Assembly: GCF_037126465.1 (NCBI RefSeq)
Contig: NC_088201.1
Coordinates: forward strand, 231,280,258-231,344,257
Length of the DNA: 64,000 bases
Direction of reading: 5' to 3'
DNA from: Ornithodoros turicata
Taxonomy: Eukaryota; Arthropoda; Arachnida; Ixodida; Argasidae
In this document: one piece after another, positions 10,851 through 21,673 of the stretch
Position numbering within the stretch: the first letter of the stretch is position 1
Layout of the letters: every line of letters starts with the position of its first letter
Translations under genes and position numbers: made by a program
The notes under the pieces: model-generated
Database searches by the model: none
The model's input: only the letters and a program-made list of their open reading frames with translations
Told to the model about the DNA's origin: nothing

Positions 10851-11138
10851 CCCTCTTAGAAAAAAGGGGTGGAGCAGTTAAACCTTTTAGGAGGTAATAG
10901 TTGTCACATATGATGCGCCTAGAAAGTTGCAAAGTTCTACCTGCTACCTACGAATGATAGGGTTACCGCTTCTGATTCGATGAGCGAGGGGGGGGGGGCG
11001 TACGCCTTTTTATAGCAATTCGGATATATGATAATTGCTTTTTACCACCCTTTTTACACCTTTTATCAGACGTTATGTTGACCTAGGTGGTAACTATAGA
11101 AGTTACTACCTTTTCACACACCCTTTTTTCTTTGAGTG
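10851..11138. mobile_element. chimeric MITE: D-like ends, B-like interior
   Basis: The ends CCCTCTTAGAAAAAAGGG and CCCTTTTTTCTTTGAGTG form a TIR flanked by TA/TA. The interior (GAATGATAGGGTTACCGCTT, GGCGTACGCCTTTTTATAG, CGGATATATG) matches one arm of family B (for example 47055-47302). This implies terminal exchange or capture between MITE families. Confidence 0.7.
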
Positions 11139-11143
11139 TAGCC

Positions 11144-11389
11144 CAATAGACGAGTTCAGAAAATCCCAGTGCTCTTTGCGCACGCATTGAATCCTGGGCG
11201 CTTGCTGAGCGGGGTAACGAAGAATAATCCTTCACATTTCGCTTTCGCTGACCTTGACACGTCGTGGACAATGGACCGGCACGGGAGAAATCCGAACAGT
11301 TTATAGGTCACGCGTTTCTTTCGTATTAGTAAACTCCCATAGTTCAAAGCGACGCTAAGCACTCTGGGATTTTCTGAACTCGTCTATTG
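11144..11389. mobile_element. family F MITE, copy 1
   Basis: Inverted ends CAATAGACGAGTTCAGAAAA and TTTTCTGAACTCGTCTATTG, with AATCCCAG continuing inward. Diverged second copy at 15529-15779. No coding capacity; superfamily not assigned. Confidence 0.75.
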
Positions 11390-11466
11390 CTCGCCGTGCT
11401 TATTGACCATCACAGCAGGGAAAGTCCCCGTACATGATCCTAAATATTTTCATGTATGTGCCGCAG

Positions 11467-11604
11467 ATGGCAATATTGAAGACAACGGTTCGCCACGGCC
11501 AGATGTCGTCGGAGACGAGTCTGGATTTCGATGCGACATCTGTGGCGTGACTTTGGACTCTCTGAGAACATTCCTCCTCCACAAGAGCCATGACTGCGGA
11601 CGAG
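11467..11604 (+). CDS. candidate internal exon with C2H2 zinc finger
   Basis: A reading frame runs from an acceptor-like TATGTGCCGCAG to a strong donor, GAG followed by GTAAGTGA at 11605. It encodes DGNIEDNGSPRPDVVGDESG, then FRCDICGVTLDSLRTFLLH, then KSHDCGRG. The CDIC and HKSH positions give C-x2-C-x12-H-x2-H, a C2H2-like spacing, with another Cys after. Both splice boundaries are phase 1, common in modular zinc-finger genes. An acidic linker precedes the finger. No partner exon is certain. Similar fingers also occur in domesticated transposases, so host function is an inference. Confidence 0.5.
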
Positions 11605-11710
11605 GTAAGTGAGAGCACTTCCTCTGCATGACCCTGGCATGATTTCGTACGTACCTGAACGACATCCTACTCGGACTTAAAAAAATAAATAAAAAAGGAA
11701 CCGTGGCATT

Positions 11711-12317
11711 TTTAAAGGTACTAAAAGCAGTCGAGGTGAAAGCTCATGTTTTGTGTGCCCTGAATTGTGTACGTCCTCAGGAGTAAAATGCCGCAAAAAT
11801 TTCTCACATACACATTATAGCTCCCGAAAAAATGCAAATTTAAATCTACTGGCAACAATGTGGCGAAGCAGATCGACGAAACGCCAACTCCGCCAACTAC
11901 GGCGGCGGAAATGTCTCATGTGCACGACTATGGGCCGAACAGAGCGACTTACGACAGCAGCGCCACGATGCTCAAACAAGGCCCAGGTATAGACGTTTAG
12001 CTACTGAGTGCAAGATTCGGCTTGTGTTTATGTTCTTTCACACAAATTACATTTTCTCAAAAGGTAGTATTTGCAAATCTCAACATGAAAGCCATCTGTT
12101 TATCGGTCTCCTTGTTTACAAGGCTGCTTGACAAATTTATTCTTATTCCCACCAGGCGTCGCACCTACATTCTTGACTGCGTTTTTATTTAACAATTAAA
12201 AATACTTTGAGTAAACTCGTGCGCATATTACTTGTTGTGCTGAACCTTTGAATCTAGCACTGTCACATCATGCTGATTGCATAGGTTCGACCTCGGCTGC
12301 TTTATAGTACCTTTAAA
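11711..12317. mobile_element. TIR element TTTAAAGGTACTAAAAGC
   Basis: Left end TTTAAAGGTACTAAAAGCAG followed by TCGAGGT; right end reads the inverse with small changes (CTCGGCTGCTTTATAGTACC then TTTAAA). About 600 bp, superfamily unknown. It holds an open frame at 11753-11992 whose start has an acceptor-like TGTACGTCCTCAG and whose end has CCAG before GTATAG. Confidence 0.6.
11783..11986 (+). CDS. possible downstream exon inside a TIR element
   Basis: After the acceptor-like CGTCCTCAG the frame reads GVKCRKNFSHTHYSSRKNAN and continues through a basic stretch (RSRSTKRQLRQLRRRKC) to a donor-like CAG|GTATAG. Phase 1 at its start fits the donor phase of the zinc-finger exon at 11467-11604. Because it lies wholly between the inverted ends of a transposon-like element, it may be an exonised repeat or chance. 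Other frames in the same interval are also open. Confidence 0.25.
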
Positions 12318-12534
12318 GGATTAGCAACAGGCGTAGGACTGAAGTCTGCAGAGAGAAAACGGTAGAAGACATCGCAGTTGACAACCTCCCGGATTCAGGC
12401 GATCGCTTTGGCACACCGCGTTCCTCTCATGTTGTCGGATATCGTGAAGGAAGGAAGTTCCCGCAAAGTAATAACAGCGGGCCTGTCGGCGGCTACAGAA
12501 CTGCATAACTGTACTACAACAGATCTGTACCATA

Positions 12535-13067
12535 CACTCTAAGAAAAAAATGAGTAAAACGGGGAGTAATTGCAGCTTCTACTCCCCTAGTCTGCCAATT
12601 ACTCCCCATTTTAGTCCCCTAACCCAACATTTAGTCCCGACATTTACTCCCCAGGACTGCAAATTGTCACTAAACTTCACGAATGGTCTCCTGAATGCGA
12701 CAGTCTACGTAAATATGTGCCCTTGGTCAATTTGAACGGCATAAGGCTGTGTAACTCAGACAACGTAGCAGTTTTCCAGCCACACACAGTAAGTAACAGT
12801 TAGAGCATCTTTCTTCGCAAATTGTGCCCTAGTATGGCGCAAGATTTTATATCCCTCGATATATCACGGTTGACGGTTTGCTTGAACGTATTTTCATGCA
12901 TGCGCACTAATTACGTACCTGAGACTCTTACAACAGCGCGTGAAATGCGGTCTTCACTCTGTGACATTAATTTATTCCCGTGCATTTACTCCCGAAAGGG
13001 ACTATTTTTTGTGGCAATGCAATTACTCCCCAAAAGGAGTAAAAGTACTCCTTTTTTTCTCAGAGTG
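12535..13067 (+). mobile_element. family D MITE, intact copy
   Basis: Ends CACTCTAAGAAAAAAATG and TTTTTTTCTCAGAGTG flanked by TA/TA (12533-12534, 13068-13069). Subterminal ACTCCCC/GGGGAGT motifs. It matches the element at 2405-3319 once the nested insertion there is removed. Short open frames inside have no transposase similarity. Confidence 0.88.
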
Positions 13068-13223
13068 TACGAGGTGAAAGTGTAAGGGTGATGTTCGTTT
13101 CATTTGTCTTGCCCATCGCGCTGCATTACATTTCAGGAACGGCGTGTGTTAGAAAAGAGCCTAAGTTGTCTTTGCGCGTTTCCTAGGGGAAGCGGTCGCT
13201 CGCCACGCTGAATACATGATCCG

Positions 13224-13428
13224 CACTCTAAGAAACGAAGGAGCAAATCGGAGAGAGGAATTACAGCGTCTAGTCCTCTATACTGGAATTACTCCTAATA
13301 TTAGTATCTTGATATCGAGGTTCACTCCTCAACGCTGCTAACAGTCGCCAAACTTCACATTGGCTAATGGCTTATGGCACCGCAACTGGTCATCAAAGGG
13401 ACTAAAATTATACTTTATTCTCAGAGTG
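13224..13428. mobile_element. short family D-like MITE
   Basis: Ends CACTCTAAGAAACGAAGG and CTTTATTCTCAGAGTG with GGAATTAC inside. Internally deleted or a diverged subfamily. Flanks CG/CA do not match. Confidence 0.65.
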
Positions 13429-13573
13429 CACGCATGCGCTCTAAGAGAAAAGCGGTGTCTACCTTCAGTGACCTGCGTACTACGTTGGAGATCCGGAAAA
13501 GGAATAGCGCGCCAGGAGAAATACTGCAGCGCCACCATACGCCATCAGTAGGGGAGCGCACTTTCTGCCGCAA

Positions 13574-13575
13574 TA

Positions 13576-13647
<72 letters not shown>
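13574..13647. repeat. (AAT)n microsatellite
   Basis: About 24 tandem AAT units ending at TAATGGTACC. The opposite strand gives a spurious poly-isoleucine frame. Confidence 0.95.
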
Positions 13648-13648
<1 letters not shown>

Positions 13649-14312
13649 GTACCGTGACGATACACGTAAGGGTTTGTCTGCCTAGTCTGGCAACATGCTA
13701 GGGCTGCGGATAATTTCGACCACCTGGGGACTTTTCTGCCGCGGCGCTGTGTCATGTGGCCAGTTCTAACGGCCAATACGGACGCAGGGTGAGTATGATA
13801 GATTACATTATCTCGCGCAGGATGGAGCGTGACCTCACGGTTTCCAGCCATCCTATCTGCTGCGCAGCAGTACTTTGGAAGCTCACGGACTACGGCTGAC
13901 TTTCCTTCATACGTTGAACACGACTGTAGCGAGCTCTGCTTCTGTCCTGGAGAGAGCGTATAATCTTTGGTAATGCGCGCGAACACCGTCTCCTCTTTTC
14001 TCTTCCAACAAATGAGGTTGCTTCACCAGTACATAGACCCTTGGTCCTATTGGCCAAGTGAGCGAAACTCACGATGCATGGCGTCGGACGACAGAAGTTT
14101 CAGAAGCGACAGTACGATGAAAACCGAAATCTCAAGACCACGTGTCAGCGTGTAACGATCAATCGAACCTGTGGAGGCGTCGTCCAGGTCACCAGGTGAT
14201 TACGCACGCATGGAGTGTCCGGAGTACTTCACAACACCAATGTAATATTGATATTTTAACAAAAGGACGAAAAATTTGGGGTAACGAGAATCCGATTTTT
14301 TTTCTTCCGAGT
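13648..14312. other. unrecognised intergenic DNA
   Basis: No family recognised. The minus frame at 13480-13986 depends on the microsatellite and is not considered coding. Confidence 0.4.
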
Positions 14313-15407
14313 TACCGTATTTTCCGGTGTATAACGCGCACTCGTGTATAACACGCACCCCTAAAAACGGGCTGAATTTGAAAAATGTTCGATGTACAGT
14401 ATAACGCGCACCGCAATGGTGCAACAAGCTTCTGTACTGCCACCAGTATACAGTGAACCCTCGTTATTATGACCATGGTCGTTCCCGAAAATTTTGGTCA
14501 TAATGCGGAATTGTCATATTAACAGGGGTCATTTGCAGAGGTTTCACTAAATTGTTCCCCAGGAGTATGGTCGTAAAGCGTGTATGTCAGATTATCGGGG
14601 GTCATATTAACGAGGGTTCACTGTACACAATAAACCAAAGCGGTTCATCATAGTGTGAGCACTTGTCCTCGGTTTGTCTAAAGCCTTTGAATGCGCACTG
14701 CACCAAAGCAATGAAAAGCCGGCTGACTCTTCAGAGAGACAAGTCCTCGCTGCTCGAAAAGCTCCAGAGGTAATGCCATTGAGTGGAATCTGAACGGAAT
14801 TGAATCTACCAAAATCAGTAATAATTATCAGTGAAGAGCGGGTAGAGGTACCACTACCGCCAGGCACCACCACCAGGTACCACTAAGGACCATGAATTGA
14901 AGAAGGGGGGCATTTCTGGCAACACAGCTGTGATCTCTTCCATTTTTTGTTTCCCTCGTATTCTGTAACTCGGACACCTCTATAAGTAGGACACGCTTCG
15001 GCTGCACCGCGGGTATCCAAGATAGGGAGGTTTCACTGTATATGAATATCTATATTTTGAAACACATTTAGTCAAACCAGTTAAGCTCCGATGTTAAGCT
15101 CCGATGCGTCGGAGTATAGTCATAGTCATAGTATAGTCATAGTCATAGTATAGTTCAGTGTCCTCTCTGCTTTCCGCTGCGCGTCCCTTCTCAATCACAC
15201 CATTCTTCTGTCCTTTTGCCGGTTTTGTCAACTGACCCTAAGGGATATGGGAGAAACCCACAGCACACCCTGGAAGTGGCTAGAATTTCTTCGTCATCGA
15301 CCTGAAAAAGAACTTCGCGGGAAAATGTTTCCGTGTATAACGCGCAGGACCTCTTCAGAGCACATTTTTATTGTATCGCGCGCGCGTTATACACCGGAAA
15401 ATACGTA
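14313..15407. mobile_element. TIR element TACSGTATTTTCCGGTGTA, about 1.1 kb
   Basis: The left end TACCGTATTTTCCGGTGTAT and the right end, inverse of TACGTATTTTCCGGTGTAT, form near-perfect TIRs continuing into AACGCGC. A second internal CGTGTATAACACGCACC follows the left end. A Tc1-like MITE sits inside at 14451-14623, and a MITE end GGAGGTTTCACTG at 15026-15038. No transposase recognised. Confidence 0.7.
14451..14623. mobile_element. Tc1/pogo-like MITE, nested
   Basis: Ends CAGTGAACCCTCGTTA and TAACGAGGGTTCACTG, with TATGACC continuing inward, TA on both sides. 173 bp, noncoding. Confidence 0.9.
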
Positions 15408-15528
15408 CTTTTTTTTTCTCTCCAAGGAACATATGTCGTTACTTCGTTGCCCAGAAAGTAACTCAAGAGTCCCTCTCCAGCACTGACCATACTACGCGTT
15501 TATGCACCATCGTGACGTAGGTCTCGTC

Positions 15529-15779
15529 GAATAGACGGCTTTAGAAAATCCCAGAGAACTTAGCGCCGCTTTGAATTCTGGGAACTTGCTGACAACAAAG
15601 GAGGAGGAGGAGGTCTCCAAGCTGTTTCGCTTCCTTCTCTCTCGGATGATTGTCCACGAGGTTGAAAACGTCCGTGAAGACGAAACATGGAGGACAGTTC
15701 TCCCTTCCATCATTCCACTAACCTCCCAGGATGCAACGCGTGCGCGAGGAGCACTGGGATTTTCTGAAATTGTCTATTC
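15529..15779. mobile_element. family F MITE, copy 2
   Basis: Ends ATAGACGGCTTTAGAAAATC and GATTTTCTGAAATTGTCTAT, with CCAG inward. Diverged from the copy at 11144-11389. The plus-strand frame across it is incidental. Confidence 0.75.
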
Positions 15780-15862
15780 TTTGGGAAAATGGCAACGAGC
15801 CTCGTTCTTGCAACAACTCTCCTGCGGGCCCTTCCGCTCGAAACCGACCTACCTCTGCAGTT

Positions 15863-16193
15863 AATAGCGAGTTTTAGTGAATCGTTTTCACTCAAACGGT
15901 TCGCGAACGGTTTTGCACTCTCACCAATCAGAGGCTTCCGTGCTTAGTATGTCGCTCTTCTCATTGGCCCTCCTCGAAACAGTTCGCGAACGGTTTCGCC
16001 CCTCTCCAATCAGATGCTTCCGTGCTGAGTAACTCGCTCTTCTCATTGGCCCTCCCCGAGACCGTTCGGGAACGGTTTCGCCTCTTCCCCAATCAGATGC
16101 TTCCGTGCTGAGTAAGTCGCTCTTCTCATTGGCCCTCCCAGAAAACGGTTCGCGAACGGTTTGACTGAAAACGATTCACTAAAACTCGCTATT
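15863..16193. mobile_element. family G element with three internal CCAAT-type tandem units
   Basis: Inverted ends AATAGCGAGTTTTAGTGAAT and TTCACTAAAACTCGCTATT, with CGTTTTCA inside. Between them an 82-84-bp unit repeats three times; each has a palindrome GTTCGCGAACGG (or GTTCGGGAACGG), then CCAATCAGA, CTTCCGTGCT, CGCTCTTCTCATTGGCCCTC. CCAAT and its inverse ATTGG lie about 45 bp apart in every unit. Confidence 0.8.
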
Positions 16194-17309
16194 CGCACTC
16201 GACATCGCGCCAGTCTGCAGGGGACACGCAACTACGGGAAGGAGCAAGTAGAGAATCTGCTTATCGGTTCGCCCGACCTTTTTGTGACGTTTCAGCCTCC
16301 TCTGCCACACCTCCTCACGTACTTCAAGCAGTGTGGGACGCAAAAAATAAATAAATAAATAATAAACATCTGCAGCAGGAGAGAGGAAAACACGCGCCAA
16401 GGCAAGGGTATGTTTCCCAACCCCAACGTCATGAATTACGTCTTTCTGTGTGCGAATATTAAACTCTGTGGTTTCCAGTGTTTCATGATAAATTAGAGAG
16501 CTGGGGCTGGCGAAACGTGAAAGAATTCGCGAAAGTGAGGGAGCACCCGCACAACCTACGAAAACAGATATCACGAATTCATGCTTGGAGAGCGAACTGT
16601 AATTTTGTTGGAGTTTCGCGTTTTCGGCATTTATGCCTGCGGAGCTTCGACGGGTGTTTTTCGGCATTTACATGCTTTGTCAAATTCAGATACTTTCGGC
16701 ATTTTTGAAACGTTTGCATCAAGAATACCTTGCGGAAAAATTTGCAGCCACAATTACTAAGGAGAAGGGCTATGGATGGAGAGCCACAATGGTAGGAGGT
16801 CATATTGAGGGTAGGGTTGCCACCTTTCGTAGTGAAAAATACCGGCTGAGGGAGAGGAGGTGGAATAGAGGGAAAGGGAAGTGGGTGAGGGGTGGAAGAG
16901 CATACACAGGAAACAGAGATAGAGAGCGAGCTCAAGATAATACGAGGAAACATATGTTCCTGTGCGTAATAATAATAATAATGGATAACTAAGGAAAGAA
17001 CTGGTGACCGCGGAGTTGGGGCTCTGCTCCAGATTTATTCAAGCTGTAGTGGAATGTTGAAGGGAAAACCCCGCAAAAGCTCATATGAAAGGTCATGAGT
17101 CACAAATACCGGCAAAAGGCTGCCGGTATCACCTTCCCACCGGCAACCGGCAGAGCGAGCAAATAATCGGCCGTGCCGGTATAATACCGGCCTGGTAGCA
17201 GCCCTAACTGAGGGTGCAAAGAATTTCCTTTCCTTTTTTGGAGTTCCCCACGTCTTCATCAACCCTCTTCGCCAATGTGTTACCAACCTCTGACCAATGT
17301 GTTACAGTA
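16194..17309. other. unrecognised DNA with AAAT tail repeat
   Basis: An AAATAAATAAATAAATAATA tail at 16341-16368 suggests a retroposon 3' end. A GGAGAGGAGG-type purine tract lies at 16850-16900 and a short AAT run at 16966-16982. CCGGTATT motifs occur at 17107-17190. Open frames on both strands (16179-16667 minus, 16633-16992 plus) overlap repeats and have no motifs. Confidence 0.4.
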
Positions 17310-17707
17310 CACTGTAAACTTTTTCACACCTTTAAAGGTGTGCGCTATGCACATTCAATCTGGTTGCGTAACATTGCATCTCCAGGACGATATTTTACAA
17401 AATTCGGAAAGCATTACTAAAGATCAAGTGTCAGTGCAAATCTTGCTTTCATTATGTCTTGGATATCGTAGGTACGAGCTAATGCATATATGCATCGCTA
17501 TCGATAATCGAGCACGCGCAAGTGTCTACAATACTGTTGAACAATGTTGAGATGTTGCAAGACTGAATTTTTGGAGAACAGACAACACTCTAGTAAAGAA
17601 AATTTGTGCGAAACCGTGCTCCATTATGATGTGACCAAAATTACACCTAAAAAGGCGTGCGCCATGCACGCTATTACATCTTTAAAGGTGTGAAAAGATT
17701 TAGAGTG
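17310..17707. mobile_element. family H MITE
   Basis: Left CACTGTAAACTTTTTCACAC, right GTGTGAAAAGATTTAGAGTG, flanked by TA/TA. Inside, CTTTAAAGGTGTG and GTGCGC(T/C)ATGCAC are mirrored. About 400 bp, noncoding, Tc1/mariner-like target. Confidence 0.8.
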
Positions 17708-17823
17708 TAGAAGGTTTTTACACGAACAAGCGGCTAGCATCTCTATAGAGGGCGGTGTTCCCCGCATTCCACCTGGAAACGAGATGAAGGAAGAATGAAA
17801 ATATGATGCTACCGGAGGACGAA

Positions 17824-18037
17824 AAATTGAATAAACCTGTACCCGAGAAACGTCATCGTGACGTTGGTAGACAGACCGAAACCGAAACATATCGGAAGGG
17901 GAGAGTTGGGTTCCACGAATGGGCAATTGTTCGCTGCCTCCTATTGGAAGAAAAGTAGGACCGAAGGTGACGTCCTTTTCAGAGACCATCGTAATCCCCT
18001 CAAGACCGTGGCTTTAGGGCGCGACTTTGTTCGCCTC
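17824..18037 (+). repeat. dispersed repeat pair, copy 1
   Basis: AATAAACCTGTACCCGAG, GTTGGTAGACAGACCGAAAC, TTCCACGAATGGGCA and CAGAGACCATCGTAATCCCC recur at 18787-18990. The second copy lacks the short CCTCCTATTG segment. An inverted fragment occurs near 36535-36600. Confidence 0.7.
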
Positions 18038-18039
18038 TA

Positions 18040-18124
18040 CACTTTTAGAAATGAACTTCACCGCATAGCACGCTCCTATAGCCAACCATCGTCACGAATG
18101 ATACCGATATCTGCCCTGATTTCA
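18040..18124. mobile_element. family A MITE, left arm only
   Basis: CACTTTTAGAAATGAACTTC through GTTTGCCCTGATTT-like sequence (ATCTGCCCTGATTTC) then replaced by unrelated DNA with a LINE-like 3' tail. TA precedes it. Confidence 0.75.
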
Positions 18125-18293
18125 TGCCATGTTTGCATTCCCGTAGCGTTTATTTTGTTCGCTTGCCATTAGGTTGTTTGTTTGCATTTTTAAATTTGTA
18201 TTTCTGTCATCTTCTTTCTGTATGATGCACCGCTATCAAAGGCCTAACAGCTGTTTGTGGGCACCCAATCGGGAAATAAATAAGTAAATGAAT
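18125..18293 (+). repeat. retroposon 3'-UTR-like fragment
   Basis: Ends GGCACCCAATCGGG followed by AAATAAATAAGTAAATGAAT, a typical LINE 3' tail. It interrupts the family A copy at 18040. Confidence 0.45.
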
Positions 18294-18786
18294 ACGGTGT
18301 TCCTTAATATGATGATTCGCCTTGTGGAAGATACCTGCAGAAACGTTTAAACGACCGAATTTTAATTGAAGAAAGCAACACTGATCCACATAAATGTGCA
18401 GGACATACACGTCCTGACGTCCGATCCACCAGGGTGGCAAACTGGGGTAGTTGGCTCAAGCTCAACGTGGTGTTCATTGCAGCCACAACAGACACCCAAA
18501 CTCAGACAGAAAACACACAACACAAACTGCAAACTCTCAACTAAACTTTAATCGCAGTGCACAGACAAATTTAAACAGTCATAGACAGAAAAGGAAGCAG
18601 ATAACAACCCGGAAAAGGCACCAAGGTAGAACAAGATCTAAGGACATGAGTCAGACAAGTTCGGGTACACTCGCCCTCACCATATCAAGTCAAGAGCTAG
18701 TAAGGGCAAGAGTGAAAGAAAGGTTATTTTATAAACTGAGATATTCCAGCTCCGCTTGGGACAAGCCTATGGAAGGCTGGCTTACA
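18294..18786. other. unrecognised intergenic DNA
   Basis: Two overlapping plus frames (18366-18551, 18451-18792) have no motifs. GATCCACCAGGGTGGCAAAC at 18423 is unassigned. Confidence 0.35.
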
Positions 18787-18990
18787 CAATAAACCTCTAC
18801 CCGACAAACGCCATCATGACGTTGGTAGACATACCGAAACCAAAACAGATCGGAAGGGGAGAGCTGGGTTCCACGAATGGGCAGTTGTTCGCTGAAAGAA
18901 AAGTAGGACCGAAGGTCGCGTCCCTTTCAGAGACCATCGTAATCCCCTCAAGACCGTGGCTTTCGTGCGAGACCTTGTTCGCCGCTAGCA
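18787..18990 (+). repeat. dispersed repeat pair, copy 2
   Basis: Second copy of the 17824-18037 repeat, same orientation, about 960 bp downstream, with scattered differences and a small deletion. Confidence 0.7.
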
Positions 18991-19544
18991 TTGAACGTAG
19001 TTCAACTCTACCAAACTCCTGGCGCTGTCGAACATTATGACGTCATTTGTTTACAAACAGGTCAGAGAGGTCTATTGGGGTACCGTCATTTTCCGCATGT
19101 AGCACGAATATGCCAAAAGTGCCGGAGTGTTTCGGAATACGCCGAATTTCACACACACACAAAAAAAAAGAAAATCGTCGCGTGTTCTACGGTATTTTTA
19201 CGGTTTCGTTCTACGGTGTTCTACGGTATACGGTACGGCTGCTGCCACACACGCGATATACCCTAAATTTTAGGCCAGGTTTCACCGACTCCAGTTAACA
19301 TTTGAACCGATGTTAGACTTCCTTGAAATTCGTGTTAATCGTCAACTATGTTTCACCAGCGCGCGGGGGGAGGGGGGGAGATTTCGCGATAAACCGGTTC
19401 TCATCGAAGCGTTGGTAACACAAGTTCTACGATTAACATCGGGTTTAGGGAAGGATCTACTCTCGGTTCAAGCGTTACCTGACGCTTCTGAAGCCAAGCC
19501 TTGACTTCTTCTTTCCCCAAAATGATGCGCTGGTTGTGATATTC

Positions 19545-19673
19545 GAGGTGGTGATGGTGGTGATGGTGGTGGTGGTGGTAGTGGTGAAAAGGCTCGCCGT
19601 TGTCGGCGTCACACAGGTGGCTAACGTCACGTCTGACGCCCTGGGGGAATGTGCGTCCTGGGCCGACTTCTAA
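19545..19673 (-). repeat. SINE variant tail (SINE2) with GGT microsatellite
   Basis: Minus-strand copy of the module at 30583-30699 and 47586-47718: GAAGTCGGCCCAGGACGCAC, TTCCCCCAGGGCGTCAGACG and GACAACGGCGAGCC, ending in CACCACCATCACC (GGT/GAT on the plus strand). Confidence 0.75.
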
Positions 19674-19859
19674 GGGAGAGTTTTAGCAAATCGTAAGCGC
19701 CCTCCAATTCCGACTCCGTATCGCTGTCAGCCAACCATATATGAGCAACGTAATGTTAGCCACGCAAAAAAATTAAAATAAAATAAAAAATCAGGCAATC
19801 CGCTGATTATGCTTTCGGAAACCTTATCGTGAAACTTTCAAATTTTCCTAAAACTCTCT
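19674..19859. mobile_element. family G-like MITE (GGAGAGTTTTAG)
   Basis: Ends GGAGAGTTTTAGCAAATCG and TTTTCCTAAAACTCTC. It shares TCGTAAGCG and a CGGAAAC pattern with 35942-36082. About 186 bp. Confidence 0.65.
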
Positions 19860-21067
19860 GTTAGTGAGTTTAGTGCATAGCGCCGTATCGCCTTTGCGAT
19901 AGCGTTCGTGGATCTACGCGCGCGCAAAACAGCTCCGTGCGCAGTGCGTAGCACCAACAAGCTATCGCTACGCACGTACGTACGACGCACTTAAAAGCTC
20001 GCTCATTTCTCCTTCGCGCTAACACGTCATCAATCAAGAGCTTAAAATTCAGCCCAGAAATTTATCACCTCACGAAGCCAACAAAGCTCATACGTCGCTG
20101 CCCGCGCGCGCGCGTGCACAGAGCAATCCGCGAGACGAACGTAGAACAAGACAAAACGAAACAAACAAACAAACAAAAATGACGCGTTCTCCCTCGCGCT
20201 GCTTCGCTAACGAACCCACGCAGCACTGTCTTGTCCCGTGTTGACGGCTGCGACGAAATGCTTCGTCTCCCTCCCCCCCTCCCCTCCTCACTCTCTCTGT
20301 CTCTCTCTCTCTCTCTTTGAAAGCCTTGCGGTTTTAATGCCGAAGAAGCTTCCAGGCACGGGGACTCCATACGAACTCCAGGCGGCGCATGAATTCCTCG
20401 TCCGTTCCGACGACGGTCCCCGAGGGAAAAGAAGGCACGGAGCGCGCGCTTCGGGTTCGTGAATATTTCACTGCAGCGGGCGTCCCGACGGGATTGCACT
20501 CTCTAAATCCATCCAGCGTGCTGCCGAGGAACAGTGTCCCCAGAGGAGATCCCTGTCTGGAGCTGTTGCGCGTTGCTTCACTTCCTTTTTTTTTTTTTTT
20601 TTTGTTATTTTACCAAAGTCTTGTTGCGTTGCCGTGTCATTATACAGCGCCATCGTAAAGTTAGTTGGTGGCGAAAAATGAGCGTCGGGAGAAAAAAAAA
20701 GGAAAAAAAAGGGGGAAAGGAAGGACTCATTTCTCCCGTGAATGTCGCCCGAGAATTGTGGGTGGCTGTCGTGGAAGAGTGTGGAAACGTTCGTAATGAA
20801 GGCGACGGCGTGAAGGTGTGTCGTAAAATTATTTCGTGCCTTCGCGAGTTTTACTAGCCCGTTTATGTCGTTCTGTAACAGAGTCGTCGGATGTTTGTTC
20901 CTCCTTTCCCGTTCCTTTATGTCTTTTGGATGTTTTTCTTTGCGCTCGCGTATACACGAAGTCAAAATGTTCCCATTTTCTGCCTTAATCACCCTTGTAA
21001 GTATAGCCCAGTTTGTGTTCTTACGCTTGTACGCTTACAAAAATCAATTTTTATGTGGGTTTAAGCT
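19860..21067. other. CpG-rich low-complexity unique region
   Basis: Contains CGCGCGCGCG and GTACGTACGTACG runs, a CT microsatellite (20274-20320), poly-T at 20587 and poly-A at 20690. Long open frames on both strands (20065-20499 and 20468-20992 minus; 20389-20658 plus) reflect biased composition. Such DNA is common near arthropod promoters, but no TATA/initiator pair stands out. Confidence 0.4.
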
Positions 21068-21316
21068 CACTCTTAAAAATGAACTTCGCCGCATAGCACG
21101 CTCCTAGCCAACCATTATCTCGAATGATATCGTTATCTGCCCTGATTTGTTGAAAACAGGGGGCGTACGCCATTTCTGTGACACTTATGCTGTTCATAAT
21201 TGTCACAGAAAAGGCGTACGCCCCCTGTTTTCAACAAATCATGGCAGATAACGATATCATTCGAGATAATGGTTGGCTAGGAGCGTGCTATGCGGTGAAG
21301 TTCATTTTTAAGAGTG
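21068..21316. mobile_element. family A MITE with CT target duplication
   Basis: Ends CACTCTTAAAAATG and TTTTTAAGAGTG. Flanks are CT/CT (21066-21067, 21317-21318), not TA. Near-perfect arms around GACACTTATGCTGTTC. Confidence 0.9.
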
Positions 21317-21673
21317 CTGTTCACGGGTGTGAAACAGAAAGCACTGAGTAGACAAATATTGCTCCGAATGTTTTCTTTTTTCTTTACCGGAGAAGAATGA
21401 AAATCCGTGCATGGAATTCAAAAGCGTAATGACGGAAGCAACAAATGTACAGTGTTCGCCAAGGTAAACGGTGGGGTTTGTAATGGAGATGAAACAGATA
21501 AAAACAGTGTCGTGAAGCTAAAGCAGATGTTAGAGGACGTACTATGCACCAAAATTTTATAACGATATTGCCACTTGGTCCGTTTCCTTGCGGATAAATC
21601 GCGAAATATCCGCTTTGCACTTCCAAGCACCATTCTCCACCTGGGTGAAATTTTGGTGTCATGATGGCCCCTA

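Noticed and set aside
13480..13986. 168-codon minus frame
   Set aside because: Its centre is a poly-isoleucine run from the AAT microsatellite.
20468..20992. 174-codon minus frame
   Set aside because: Low-complexity F/K-rich segments from poly-A/T tracts; no domain and competing frames on the other strand.
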